Source: Blastocatellia bacterium
Lineage (GTDB): Bacteria > Acidobacteriota > Blastocatellia > Chloracidobacteriales > JADJPF01
Length of the DNA stretch: 64,000 nucleotides
Assembly (NCBI GenBank): GCA_016713405.1
Contig: JADJPF010000001.1
Location: forward strand, 124,001 to 188,000
Reading direction: 5' to 3'
Shown here: positions 25,949 to 34,402 of the stretch, in pieces
Layout: each line of letters begins with the position of its first letter
How positions within the stretch are numbered: position 1 is the stretch's first letter
Notes under the pieces: generated by a model
What the model was told of the DNA's origin: nothing
Database searches by the model: none
What the model saw: the letters and a program-made list of their open reading frames with translations, nothing else
Translations under genes and position numbers: made by a program

Positions 25949-28900
25949 ATGTATAAAAAGAAGTGCCTAATATTTTTTATATTAGGTTTATTAATATCAA
26001 TAACTTGGCAATGGCAAGTTGAGGCGCAATCCCAAAAAAGAGGTAAAAGCTACCCTGAAAGAAAAATTGCTGAAAAAGCAAAAGAATCTTTTCAAGATTT
26101 ATTTTCACATGACGAATTAGAAAAATTAGACCTATCTAAAAAACGTGGAGCGCATTTTTATCAACAACGTGCTTTTCCTTTTAATTCCATTCCTTTAGAG
26201 AAACATTTAGAAGGAGTTCAAAAAATAGAGGCTGATAAGGTTAAATATCCAGCCAAATTTGCCTCAAATATAACAGAACCACTAAAAGCTATTGGGCCAG
26301 CACCAATTATTAATGGTCAAACAGAGGGCAATGTTAGAGGAAATGTAACTGGAAGAGTAACAAGTTTAGCTATAGATCCTCGCAATACTAATACAATTTA
26401 CTTGGGTGGAGCGCAAGGGGGTGTTTGGCGTACAACTAATGCTGGACAGAGTTGGACACCTTTAACTGACAATGCTCCAACGCAAGCAGTAGGTGCAATT
26501 GCTATTGACCCATCTGATTCTAATATTATTTATGCAGGCACGGGAGAGGGAAATCTTTCAGGGGATACATTTTTTGGTATGGGTATCCTAAAATCTACTG
26601 ATGGTGGTAGTACTTGGCGACAATTTGCTGCTAATACTTTTGCAGGCTGTGGTTTTAATAAAATTGTTATAGACCCTAGAAATACAAATGTTCTTTATGT
26701 TTCAAGCACAGTTGGCTTTGCTGGTATAGGATCTAGCACTAACCCACAAATTGCCGTTAATGGGATTTATAAATCTATAGATGGTGGACAAACCTTTAAT
26801 CCTAGCTTAAATATAACTACTAGCCGTTCTATTGGTGCTTTTGGTTATGATATAGAGATGGATCCCAATAATAGTAATATTATTTACGCTACTTTAGAGG
26901 GTGAAGGAGTTTTTAAGACCACAAATGCTGGAACTAGCTGGACTAAATTGTCTGGTGGACTTCCAACTAGAGATTTTGGACGGCCAGATGTTGCTGTAGC
27001 TCGATCAAATAATAATATTGTCTATGCTTCTTTTGAAAGCTTAATTACAGGAGATATTTTAGATATTTATAGGTCTGATAATGGTGGAAATACTTGGGCT
27101 AAAGTAGGTAAACCACAAGGTGATTTTACTTGTCAATGTAGCTATGATCAGGTTTTAGAAGTTGATCCAAGCAATCCTGACAATGTTTATTTTGGTGGTG
27201 TAGGAATTTATCGTAGTACTAATGGAGGGCAAAATTGGGTTGATATTAGCAGAAATACACACGTAGACTTCCATGCAATAATTTTTACCCCTGGAAATCC
27301 AAGACGGATGTTTGTAGGTAGTGATGGAGGTATTTGGACAACCTCAGATGGTGGAAATACTTTTACTAACATTAATGGGAACTTAAGTTTAACTCAATTT
27401 CAAAGTGTTTCTATTCATCCAACAAACCCAACTATTACTATTGGAGGAACACAAGATAACGGTACAAATCTATTTAGCGGGACAGCCGAATGGCAACACT
27501 CTGATGATGGGGATGGAGGGTTTGCCAGAATTGACCAGTTTAACCCTGGTACTATGTATCATACTTATTTTAATGTACGAGGCTTTATTGGCCCAGCCCG
27601 ATCGGATTCTGGCGGTGTTTTAGGTTCCTGGCGAGTTGTTCGTAGCGGAATTAACCAAACTGATGATGTATTGTTTTACGCGCCTTTTGAGCTAGATACT
27701 AATAAACCAGATACTCTTTATTTTGGAACATTTAGACTTTATCGCACGACTAATAAAGGTGAAAGTTGGTCTTCAATAAGTGGGCGTTTAACTAGACAAA
27801 CTAACAGAGCTATTTCAGCTATTGGTATTGCTAAAGGCGCACCAGTAATCTATACAGGTTCATCAGATGGGGCAGTCTTTACCAGCAAAGATGATGGAGC
27901 TACTTTCCAAGATGTTACTGAAAACTTACCACAAAGATATATTAGTGATGTAGCTCCAGATCCAAAAGATGCAAACACGGTTTATGTGTCTTTATCAGGT
28001 TTTCGCACAGGACATGTTTTTAAGAGTACAAAGGGCGGGGGTAGTTGGCAGGATATTAGCGCAAATTTACCAGATGTTCCAGCTAATGCTTTAGCAATTA
28101 ACCCTAATGATTCTAATAATATTTTTGTTGGCACTGACCTTGGTTTATTTGAAACGGTAGATAGTGGTAAAAGTTGGCGGCTTGTTCCTGGCATGCCAAT
28201 GGTTGCAGTTTTTGATATTGATGTAAATGGAAAACTAGGAATTTTACGTCTAGCAACTCATGGACGTGGAATGTATGAAACAAAACTTAATGTTGCACCT
28301 CCTCCACAAGCACAAGACTTTACTCTAGCTATTAGCCCTGCAAATCAAAGTGTAACGGCTGGAAGCAATGCTACTTTTACAATTAATAGCCAAGGCGTTG
28401 GAGGATTTAATCAATCAATTGCTTTAGCTGCTACTACTAATCAAACAACCGTTCAAACAAGTTTAGCTGCTGGTAGTATTTTGCCAGGCGGCAACACTAC
28501 TTTAACTGTAAATACTACATCTAACACTGTGGCGGGAGATATAACAATTACTATTACTGGGACATCAGGGCAAATTGTTAAAACTCAAACAGCCGTTTTA
28601 ACAGTTAATAGAGCCAATCAAGTTCCAACAATTATGTCTATTGCCAATCAAACAGTTCAAGCAGGTAATACACAAACGGTTAGTGTTTCTGCTAGTGATC
28701 CTGATGGTAATACAGGCTTAAGATTAAGTATTGGTTCAACTTTAAGGTTTGTTAGCTTACAAGATAATGGTAATGGAAGCGGAACAATACTAATTGCTCC
28801 TAAAGTAACAGATACTCAAGGTGGGACAGTAGTAGTAATAGTAACTGATAGTGCTGGATTAACTGAACAAACTAGTTTTGACGTGATTATAGATCCTGCA

Positions 28901-29143
28901 ACAGCAATTAATAATGTAGCATTTGTTAAGCCAAATCTAACAATAACAGGTAAAGGATTTGGTTCAGGTGGAGCAAGAGTTACGGTTAATGGACAAGATA
29001 TTAGCTCAAGAATTACTCAGCAAACTGAGAGTTCAATTAGCTTAAAAGGTAATAAGAAAAAACTAAGTCTTGTCAAAGGTGCTAACCGAGTAGTTGTTAT
29101 TAATAGCAACACTGCAAGTGCAAGCTTTACCTTTAATTTTTAA
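25949..29143 (+). CDS. Secreted VPS10/BNR-type beta-propeller protein, copy 2, with Ig-like insertions
   Basis: 1064 aa, ATG preceded by GAGGTGAAAG. Signal peptide 1-27, then the same pro-region and propellers as copy 1, colinear and clearly homologous. After the propellers (about residue 785) two Ig/cadherin-like domains are added: one of the (S)PANQSVTAGSNATFTI type, the other opening with IANQTVQAGNTQTV and DPDGN. The IPT-like tail (KPNLTITGKGFGSGGAR ... FTFNF) is kept at the very end. It is probably expressed with copy 1. A 10-bp hairpin at 29165-29195 may end the transcript. Confidence 0.85.
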   Translation: MYKKKCLIFFILGLLISITWQWQVEAQSQKRGKSYPERKIAEKAKESFQDLFSHDELEKLDLSKKRGAHFYQQRAFPFNSIPLEKHLEGVQKIEADKVKYPAKFASNITEPLKAIGPAPIINGQTEGNVRGNVTGRVTSLAIDPRNTNTIYLGGAQGGVWRTTNAGQSWTPLTDNAPTQAVGAIAIDPSDSNIIYAGTGEGNLSGDTFFGMGILKSTDGGSTWRQFAANTFAGCGFNKIVIDPRNTNVLYVSSTVGFAGIGSSTNPQIAVNGIYKSIDGGQTFNPSLNITTSRSIGAFGYDIEMDPNNSNIIYATLEGEGVFKTTNAGTSWTKLSGGLPTRDFGRPDVAVARSNNNIVYASFESLITGDILDIYRSDNGGNTWAKVGKPQGDFTCQCSYDQVLEVDPSNPDNVYFGGVGIYRSTNGGQNWVDISRNTHVDFHAIIFTPGNPRRMFVGSDGGIWTTSDGGNTFTNINGNLSLTQFQSVSIHPTNPTITIGGTQDNGTNLFSGTAEWQHSDDGDGGFARIDQFNPGTMYHTYFNVRGFIGPARSDSGGVLGSWRVVRSGINQTDDVLFYAPFELDTNKPDTLYFGTFRLYRTTNKGESWSSISGRLTRQTNRAISAIGIAKGAPVIYTGSSDGAVFTSKDDGATFQDVTENLPQRYISDVAPDPKDANTVYVSLSGFRTGHVFKSTKGGGSWQDISANLPDVPANALAINPNDSNNIFVGTDLGLFETVDSGKSWRLVPGMPMVAVFDIDVNGKLGILRLATHGRGMYETKLNVAPPPQAQDFTLAISPANQSVTAGSNATFTINSQGVGGFNQSIALAATTNQTTVQTSLAAGSILPGGNTTLTVNTTSNTVAGDITITITGTSGQIVKTQTAVLTVNRANQVPTIMSIANQTVQAGNTQTVSVSASDPDGNTGLRLSIGSTLRFVSLQDNGNGSGTILIAPKVTDTQGGTVVVIVTDSAGLTEQTSFDVIIDPATAINNVAFVKPNLTITGKGFGSGGARVTVNGQDISSRITQQTESSISLKGNKKKLSLVKGANRVVVINSNTASASFTFNF

Positions 29144-29164
29144 GAAAATATCGAAACTTTAATA

Positions 29165-29199
29165 GAAATAGGTGTTAGTTATTAGCACCTATTTCTAAA
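29165..29199 (+). terminator. Hairpin after the duplicated propeller genes
   Basis: Perfect 10-bp stem GAAATAGGTG / CACCTATTTC (29165-29174, 29186-29195) with an 11-base loop. There is no T run directly after, so termination strength is uncertain. Confidence 0.5.
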
Positions 29200-29247
29200 A
29201 CTTAAATACCAGTGCTATTTTGGTGCTAGGTACATAGTTAATTATAA

Positions 29248-29292
29248 ATAGTTGTACTCTAACTGTTTAAAATCAACTATAAACAGTTAGGA
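29248..29292 (+). promoter_or_regulatory. Overlapping alternative hairpins in the leader of the radical SAM gene
   Basis: Two perfect inverted repeats interlock: ATAGTTG/CAACTAT (29248-29254 with 29274-29280) and CTAACTGTTT/AAACAGTTAG (29259-29268 with 29281-29290). The right arm of the second touches the Shine-Dalgarno TTAGGA (29287-29292) of the gene starting at 29300. Pairing of both at once is sterically unlikely, so they could be alternative states; as DNA they could also be operators. Confidence 0.45.
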
Positions 29293-29299
29293 ATACAAC

Positions 29300-30823
29300 A
29301 TGAAAATACTGCTTTATAACCCTGATAATGGCGTAACACGTAATTTTATGCCTCACCTATGGATGTTTCTTCTACAATCACTTACCCCCCCAGAACATGA
29401 AGTTATATTAGTAGATGGTAATACTCATGCAATGAATGAAGAAGAATTAGTAAGATTTGTTCGTGAAAAAGGAATTGACCTTGTTGGAATAGGTGCAATG
29501 ACTAGAATGATTGCTAAAGCTTATCGTATGGCTGATGCACTTCGTGCTGCAAACATACTTGTAGTTATGGGAGGGCCACACGTTAGCGAAGTGCCAGATG
29601 AAGCTCTAGGAAGAAATGGTGGAGTGCGTCATGCAGATGCAGTTGCTCTTGGTGAAGCCGATGAAACTTGGCCGATTATTCTTAGAGATGTTGCTAATGG
29701 ACAACTTAAGGATATTTACCAGCCAGAAATAGATATAAAAGGCAAAGATAAAAAGCCAAGTCTCCAACCTTATCCAATTATTCCTTGGGACACATTAGAC
29801 TTAAAACAATTTAACCTTGTCCCTAAGTTTTTCCGACCGCTATTAAAACGTTTAGGCACTGGATGGGGAAATTTTCATGTTGTACCAATTGAAACAGGAC
29901 GAGGTTGTCCTTATGGTTGTGAGTTTTGCACTGTAACAGGGTTTTTTGGTGATTCTATCCGTTTTCGTACTAATGAAAGTGTTGTTGAAGAACTTTTAAT
30001 GCTTAAAAGGCGTGCAAGGAAAGAAAAAGGACAAATTGCTGTCTTTTTTATTGATGATAATTTAGCGATTAATGTCAAACGTACTAAATCTTTACTAAGA
30101 GATATTATTAGTGCTAATGCACAGCTTCCTTGGGTAGCTCAAATTAGTGCTAATTTATTACGTGATGAAGAATTAGTAGATCTTATTGCTGAGTCTGGTG
30201 GTAAATGGATTTTTATTGGTATGGAATCAATAGATCCAATTAATATGAAAGATGTTAATAAAGGATTTAGTAAACCTGATGAATATTCTACTGTGCTTAA
30301 TAGATTAGCTGAGCGGAATGTTTATGCAATTACTTCTTTTATTTTTGGTATGGATAATGACACTTTGGGCGTGGCTGAACGTACGCTGGAGCAAATTGGC
30401 TCTTGGCCGCCGGGGTTGCCTGTTTTTGGACAACTTACCCCATTTCCCGCTACTCCACTTTATGAAAGACTAGCAAAGGCAGGTCGGCTAGCGCGTCCTA
30501 AACATTGGATGGATTTTGCACCTTTTGAAATGGCACACACACCGCTAAAAATGACAATTGCCGAAGCTAGGCAAGAAGTTAATCAAGCCTGGCAAGAATC
30601 TTATAGTCCAGAACGTAACGCGGCAGCAATTGAGTCTATAGGCCATAAACCTATTGAATACCGTATTAGCCATTTTATTGCACGGCTTTTTTTTAGAGGT
30701 ATTTATTTTCCACAAATGACTAAAAAAGCTTGGCTAAAACTAATCTTCCAAAATAGACAAATAATTTATGGTTTTATAAAAGAAGCTTTAGCCATATGGA
30801 AAAACTCTAGAAAAAAGGAATAA
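29300..30823 (+). CDS. B12-binding-domain radical SAM protein
   Basis: 507 aa. Residues 1-150 are a Rossmann-like cobalamin-binding-type domain (LLYNPDNG ... VVMGGPHVSEVPDEAL) without an obvious DxHxxG motif. The radical SAM core follows with the cluster motif GRGCPYGCEFCTVTGFFG (CxxxCxxC), GGKWIFIGMES and the TIM-barrel strands; an extra C-terminal helical domain runs from about 400 to 507. Families of this type act on lipids and natural products, including hopanoid modification and methylation or cyclisation steps; the substrate here is unknown. It is monocistronic, with a structured leader. Confidence 0.82.
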   Translation: MKILLYNPDNGVTRNFMPHLWMFLLQSLTPPEHEVILVDGNTHAMNEEELVRFVREKGIDLVGIGAMTRMIAKAYRMADALRAANILVVMGGPHVSEVPDEALGRNGGVRHADAVALGEADETWPIILRDVANGQLKDIYQPEIDIKGKDKKPSLQPYPIIPWDTLDLKQFNLVPKFFRPLLKRLGTGWGNFHVVPIETGRGCPYGCEFCTVTGFFGDSIRFRTNESVVEELLMLKRRARKEKGQIAVFFIDDNLAINVKRTKSLLRDIISANAQLPWVAQISANLLRDEELVDLIAESGGKWIFIGMESIDPINMKDVNKGFSKPDEYSTVLNRLAERNVYAITSFIFGMDNDTLGVAERTLEQIGSWPPGLPVFGQLTPFPATPLYERLAKAGRLARPKHWMDFAPFEMAHTPLKMTIAEARQEVNQAWQESYSPERNAAAIESIGHKPIEYRISHFIARLFFRGIYFPQMTKKAWLKLIFQNRQIIYGFIKEALAIWKNSRKKE

Positions 30824-30857
30824 GCAATAATACAAAATAGCAAAATGCTAGATTAAC

Positions 30858-30983
30858 TACAGCATAACTTAAAAGATACAAATAACTATAGACAATGCTT
30901 ACAGTTTTAGCCTTAGGCATTGTCTATAGTTATTTCGCCATCTTAGGGTTTAAGATCAAAATACTTTTTTATGTTATGCTGTA
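30858..30983. repeat. 126-bp nested inverted-repeat element (MITE-like)
   Basis: Terminal inverted repeats of 17 bp with one mismatch (TACAGCATAACTTAAAA at 30858-30874 and its complement at 30967-30983) enclose a perfect 19-bp stem (30880-30898 with 30917-30935, loop of 18). It lies between convergent genes, so the inner hairpin may also serve as a two-way terminator. A related string TACAGCGTAACTTAA occurs once more near 58115. No target-site duplication is evident. Confidence 0.6.
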
Positions 30984-30992
30984 ATAAGCACT

Positions 30993-31868
30993 TTATTGTG
31001 AAGTAATAAAATATTGGCTAATCGCGCCTTTTTCTTTTAACTGAGTGGCAACTTTTTTTGCTTCGTCTGGGTTTTGAAACTGTCCTGTTCTGATACGAAA
31101 AACAGATTTACCTGCTACTACACCTTCAGCTACATACCAGGTTAAACCACTGCTACGTAAGCGGTTACACATTGCTTCAGCTTCTACTCGATTAGATAGT
31201 GAGCTAACTTGAATAGTATATTTACCTTTTCCTTGACTTACAGTTTTTATTTCATCATTAACAGCTTTTATATTTTTACTTTCTAGCTCTAAATTACTTT
31301 GATTTGTTTTTGTTAAAGCAGAATTAAGAGGTCGTTCACTTGTTACGTCTGATAAGTTGATTTTAGTTGGAGTCTCTATAATCTTTTTTGATGGTTTTGA
31401 AGCTTTTGAAACTATTGGAAGTTCTTCACTATCAACCTTAGGCAAGATTATGGTATTTGTTTGATTATTTGATATATTGCTTGCTTGTAGAGATGTTTTA
31501 TCAATACTTGGAACAGAAGCCTTTCTATCATAATTAGTAAATTCTAAAGCCTTTCTAGAATTTGTATTTAAGGAATTGATTTGGCTTAAGGATTTATCCG
31601 CGTTTTTTTCATCTCCTAAAGCAGAGAAAGTTTTAGCAATTAAGGATAAAGAAGTTAGTTGCTCTTCTACCTCATCTAGTTTTTGCCAAATAGCTAAAGC
31701 CTGCTTAAATGTATCTAAGGCATTTTGCTTCAGGATATAGTTATAATAAGTTGTATAAATAAAATTTTGGAAGTTTTGTTCTTGGCTTTGTATCATATAA
31801 AGATAGCCAATATTATTAAAAGTCATTGCTTCACCGCGTAAATCAGCAAGTTCCTGTTTCTTTTTCAA
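30993..31868 (-). CDS. C-terminal fragment of a TPR-SPOR protein (after a frameshift)
   Basis: 291 aa. Starts in mid-TPR (QQALKKKQELADLRGEA), continues with a TPR pair, a polar linker (100-205), and ends in a SPOR domain (about 210-288: YTIQVSSLSNRVEAEAMCNR ... VFRIRTGQFQNPDEAKKVA). SPOR domains bind denuded peptidoglycan glycans, often at the septum. No Shine-Dalgarno precedes the apparent start. The natural upstream part is 31888-32913. The junction would be restored by removing seven bases (TAAAAAT in the coding sense, near 31885-31892), which gives a canonical TPR helix SSSIDQFQQALKK. Confidence 0.78.
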   Translation of the reverse strand: MKKKQELADLRGEAMTFNNIGYLYMIQSQEQNFQNFIYTTYYNYILKQNALDTFKQALAIWQKLDEVEEQLTSLSLIAKTFSALGDEKNADKSLSQINSLNTNSRKALEFTNYDRKASVPSIDKTSLQASNISNNQTNTIILPKVDSEELPIVSKASKPSKKIIETPTKINLSDVTSERPLNSALTKTNQSNLELESKNIKAVNDEIKTVSQGKGKYTIQVSSLSNRVEAEAMCNRLRSSGLTWYVAEGVVAGKSVFRIRTGQFQNPDEAKKVATQLKEKGAISQYFITSQ

Positions 31869-31887
31869 TGCTTGTTGAAATTGATTT

Positions 31888-32913
31888 TTAATCTATTGAA
31901 GATGAATAATCTTGTTTAAGATTATAAATATTACCTAAATGGGTAAGCGTAATTGCTTCACCTCGTTTATCCCCAAAAGAGCGTTTTAAGAGTCTAGCTT
32001 GTTGGTAATAAATTAGAGCTTGGTCAAATTCTTCTAAATCAGAAGATACTTTTCCTAGTCCATTTAAGGTAAAAGCTTGCCATTGAGGATCATTTAGCTT
32101 TGTTGCAACTTGTTGGGCTTTTAAGTAAAAGTAAAGAGCGCGACGATTATCTTGCACTGCGCTAGATACAGTACCTAAACTATTTAAGGTAGCAACTTCC
32201 CAAAGAGGATTATTAAGAGACTGCCAGATTTTTAAGGAGCGTTCTAAATATTGTAAACTTTCTGCATATTGTTTATTAGTGTAGTAAACTGAACCAATAG
32301 CATTAAGAGTAGCTGCTTCACCTTCTTGATCGTTAATTTGTTGCCAGACAGGGAGTATTTTATTGTAGATTGCAAATGCTTTTTCTAATGATTCGTTTGT
32401 ATTTTGTGATCTAAGTTGCTCTGCCTCATCATAAAGAGCCTGGCTAGCTATTCTTTGTTTATCGGTTTGTGTAGCAATTCTTAATTCTTTGATTTTTACT
32501 CCATAAGATCCAGCATGAGTGGGGTCTTTAATGCTAATTTCTAGGCGATAACTACCAGTAATTTCCATCAATAAATAAATTCCAAGTTCAGGATCTTGAG
32601 GACGATCACTACTAGTAATTTCAAGTAGCTTTTTCTCATTTGGGTCAAAGACTTTTACAACAAGATCAGTATCTTTTTTAATAACAGCTAGGTTTAAGTA
32701 TTGATCTTGTTTAAGATAAAGTTGGTATTTATGTGTTTGGTCTGCAAGCAGTTGTCTTTCTGTATAGCTATTTTTCTCTGATAAAAAAAAGCTTTCTGTA
32801 ACTCTTCTTTTTCTGGAATTATTATTTTCTTGAGCTAGACCAGGAGAAATTAAGCTTAGACAGAGCAGGAAAGTGAAACAAATTTTTTTATTTAATCCCA
32901 AGCTTTTTAACAT
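31888..32913 (-). CDS. Exported TPR protein, N-terminal part of a broken TPR-SPOR gene
   Basis: 341 aa. Signal peptide (1-27, ending GLAQEN), then a beta-rich domain (residues 40-145) like the pre-peptidase or PPC-type domains that precede TPR arrays (LYLKQDQYLNLAV ... DLVVKVFDPNEKKLLEI), then five to six TPRs. The frame stops just after SSSID in a TPR helix and the next frame continues the repeat. Taken with 30993-31868 the original product would be about 635 aa: leader, PPC-like, TPRs, SPOR. A cell-envelope role is likely. Divergent from the gene at 33132. Confidence 0.78.
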   Translation of the reverse strand: MLKSLGLNKKICFTFLLCLSLISPGLAQENNNSRKRRVTESFFLSEKNSYTERQLLADQTHKYQLYLKQDQYLNLAVIKKDTDLVVKVFDPNEKKLLEITSSDRPQDPELGIYLLMEITGSYRLEISIKDPTHAGSYGVKIKELRIATQTDKQRIASQALYDEAEQLRSQNTNESLEKAFAIYNKILPVWQQINDQEGEAATLNAIGSVYYTNKQYAESLQYLERSLKIWQSLNNPLWEVATLNSLGTVSSAVQDNRRALYFYLKAQQVATKLNDPQWQAFTLNGLGKVSSDLEEFDQALIYYQQARLLKRSFGDKRGEAITLTHLGNIYNLKQDYSSSID

Positions 32914-33131
32914 GACTTGTATTTCCTTAAGAATTGTTAAACAAAAAGGCGGTAAGCAAATAATAGCATAAGCTTTTTGATAACAGAATTCTTGATTTAA
33001 GTTTCTTTAGCTTTTTTGCTAGTTACTATCTGTAGTAGAATCCGTTGCTTACAAAGTTAAAGTTTAACTTTTTCTTTAATGTTTAGCTAGTTAACCAAAT
33101 AAGTGGTTTTAAGAGAGGAATTAAAGCCTTA

Positions 33132-34283
33132 ATGTATCAAGAGCCGTTTGATCGCCTATTGGATTATTGCCGCAAAGAAAATTGGCAAGGCTATGATCCA
33201 TATGATGGGTTAAATAGCTCGCTTTACCCTCTAATGCCTAACTCTAAGTTTTTGCGTATTGCTTGGATTCAACTATTAAAACGCTCACCAATAAATTTTA
33301 GAAAGCTTGTTGGAGTAGAAAAAGGAGAAAATCCTAAAGGACTAGCTCTTTTTATTCGTGCTTTACTTTCTGCTTATCAAGTCACCAAAAGAGAACAATA
33401 CCAACGAGATGCAGAAGAATTGCTAGAGCGTCTTTGGTCGCTACGTTCACCAGGGTATGAAGATAGAATGTGTTGGGGCTATAATTTTGATTGGCAATCA
33501 AGAGCTTTTTTTGTTCCTAAAAATACCCCTTCAATTGTTTGCACAACTTTTGTAGCACAAGCCTGGCTAGACCATTACCAAATTTTTCAAGATCCCACAT
33601 CATTAGAAACCGCTCGTGCTGCTTGCGAATTTTTGCTAAAAGATTTACACCGTAGCCAGGAAAACAATAGTTTTTGCTTTAGTTATACTCCTTTAGATAA
33701 AAGCCAAGTTCATAACGCTAATCTACTTGGAGCAGAATTACTTGCTAGAACGGCTAAATTTACTCATGAAGTAGAACTAGTTGAAACAGCTATTAATTCA
33801 GCACGCTTTAGTGTTGAAAGACAAAATAGCGATGGATCTTGGCCTTATGGTACGGCTAGCAATCAAAGCTGGATTGATAGCTTTCATACAGGTTTTAACT
33901 TAGTCTCTTTAGATATGGTAATAAAAGAAGGTTCAGTAAAAGAGTGGCAAGATGTGTTAGCTAAAGGATTAAATTTTTATTTAGAAAACTTTTTTTTAGC
34001 TGATGGCACGCCTAAGTATTATCATAACAACACTTATCCTATAGATATACACTCAGCCGCCCAATCAGTAGTTACTTTTGTTTACCTAGATAGTTTAATT
34101 GATAAAGCTAGAATACATATTGATCAGGTACTGAAATGGACATTAAAAAATATGGTAAGTCAAGAAGGGTATTTTTATTTTCAACGTTCTAAATTCTTTG
34201 CTAATAAGGTTTCTTATATGCGTTGGTCACAAGCTTGGATGGCTTATGCAATGGCCTTAGCAACCTATGGAGCAGTTAAATAA
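33132..34283 (+). CDS. Alpha/alpha-toroid protein of polysaccharide-locus type
   Basis: 383 aa, no leader. It has regularly spaced helical pairs with conserved aromatic and small-residue motifs (WGYNFDWQSRAFFVPK, STxFVAQAWLDHY-like, RQNSDGSWPYG, WIDSFHTGFNL, YFYFQRSK) typical of (alpha/alpha)6 or (alpha/alpha)7 toroid folds such as terpene-cyclase-like and glycoside-hydrolase-like proteins. The QNSDGSWPYG element resembles the QW-type repeats of prenyl cyclases. Its neighbour 119 bp downstream is a sugar-phosphate transferase, so polysaccharide metabolism is the best guess. No catalytic residue can be assigned. Confidence 0.6.
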   Translation: MYQEPFDRLLDYCRKENWQGYDPYDGLNSSLYPLMPNSKFLRIAWIQLLKRSPINFRKLVGVEKGENPKGLALFIRALLSAYQVTKREQYQRDAEELLERLWSLRSPGYEDRMCWGYNFDWQSRAFFVPKNTPSIVCTTFVAQAWLDHYQIFQDPTSLETARAACEFLLKDLHRSQENNSFCFSYTPLDKSQVHNANLLGAELLARTAKFTHEVELVETAINSARFSVERQNSDGSWPYGTASNQSWIDSFHTGFNLVSLDMVIKEGSVKEWQDVLAKGLNFYLENFFLADGTPKYYHNNTYPIDIHSAAQSVVTFVYLDSLIDKARIHIDQVLKWTLKNMVSQEGYFYFQRSKFFANKVSYMRWSQAWMAYAMALATYGAVK

Positions 34284-34306
34284 TCATCAAATAGATTTAG
34301 CTTGTG

Positions 34307-34335
34307 AACCCTGCATCGGAATAGAGGGTTTTATA
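34307..34335 (+). terminator. Possible weak terminator
   Basis: AACCCT / AGGGTT stem (34307-34312 with 34325-34330, loop of 12) followed by TTATAT. Short stem, so low confidence. Confidence 0.3.
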
Positions 34336-34402
34336 TAGTGATAGTTTTGTGTAAATTAATAGTTTTGAAAAATCTAAATTTCTAAACCAAGCAATAAACT
34401 TT

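Noticed and set aside
29248..29292. Cobalamin riboswitch in the leader of the B12-type radical SAM gene
   Set aside because: The leader is only about 100 nt and lacks a B12-box-like core; the hairpins are reported as a generic structure instead.
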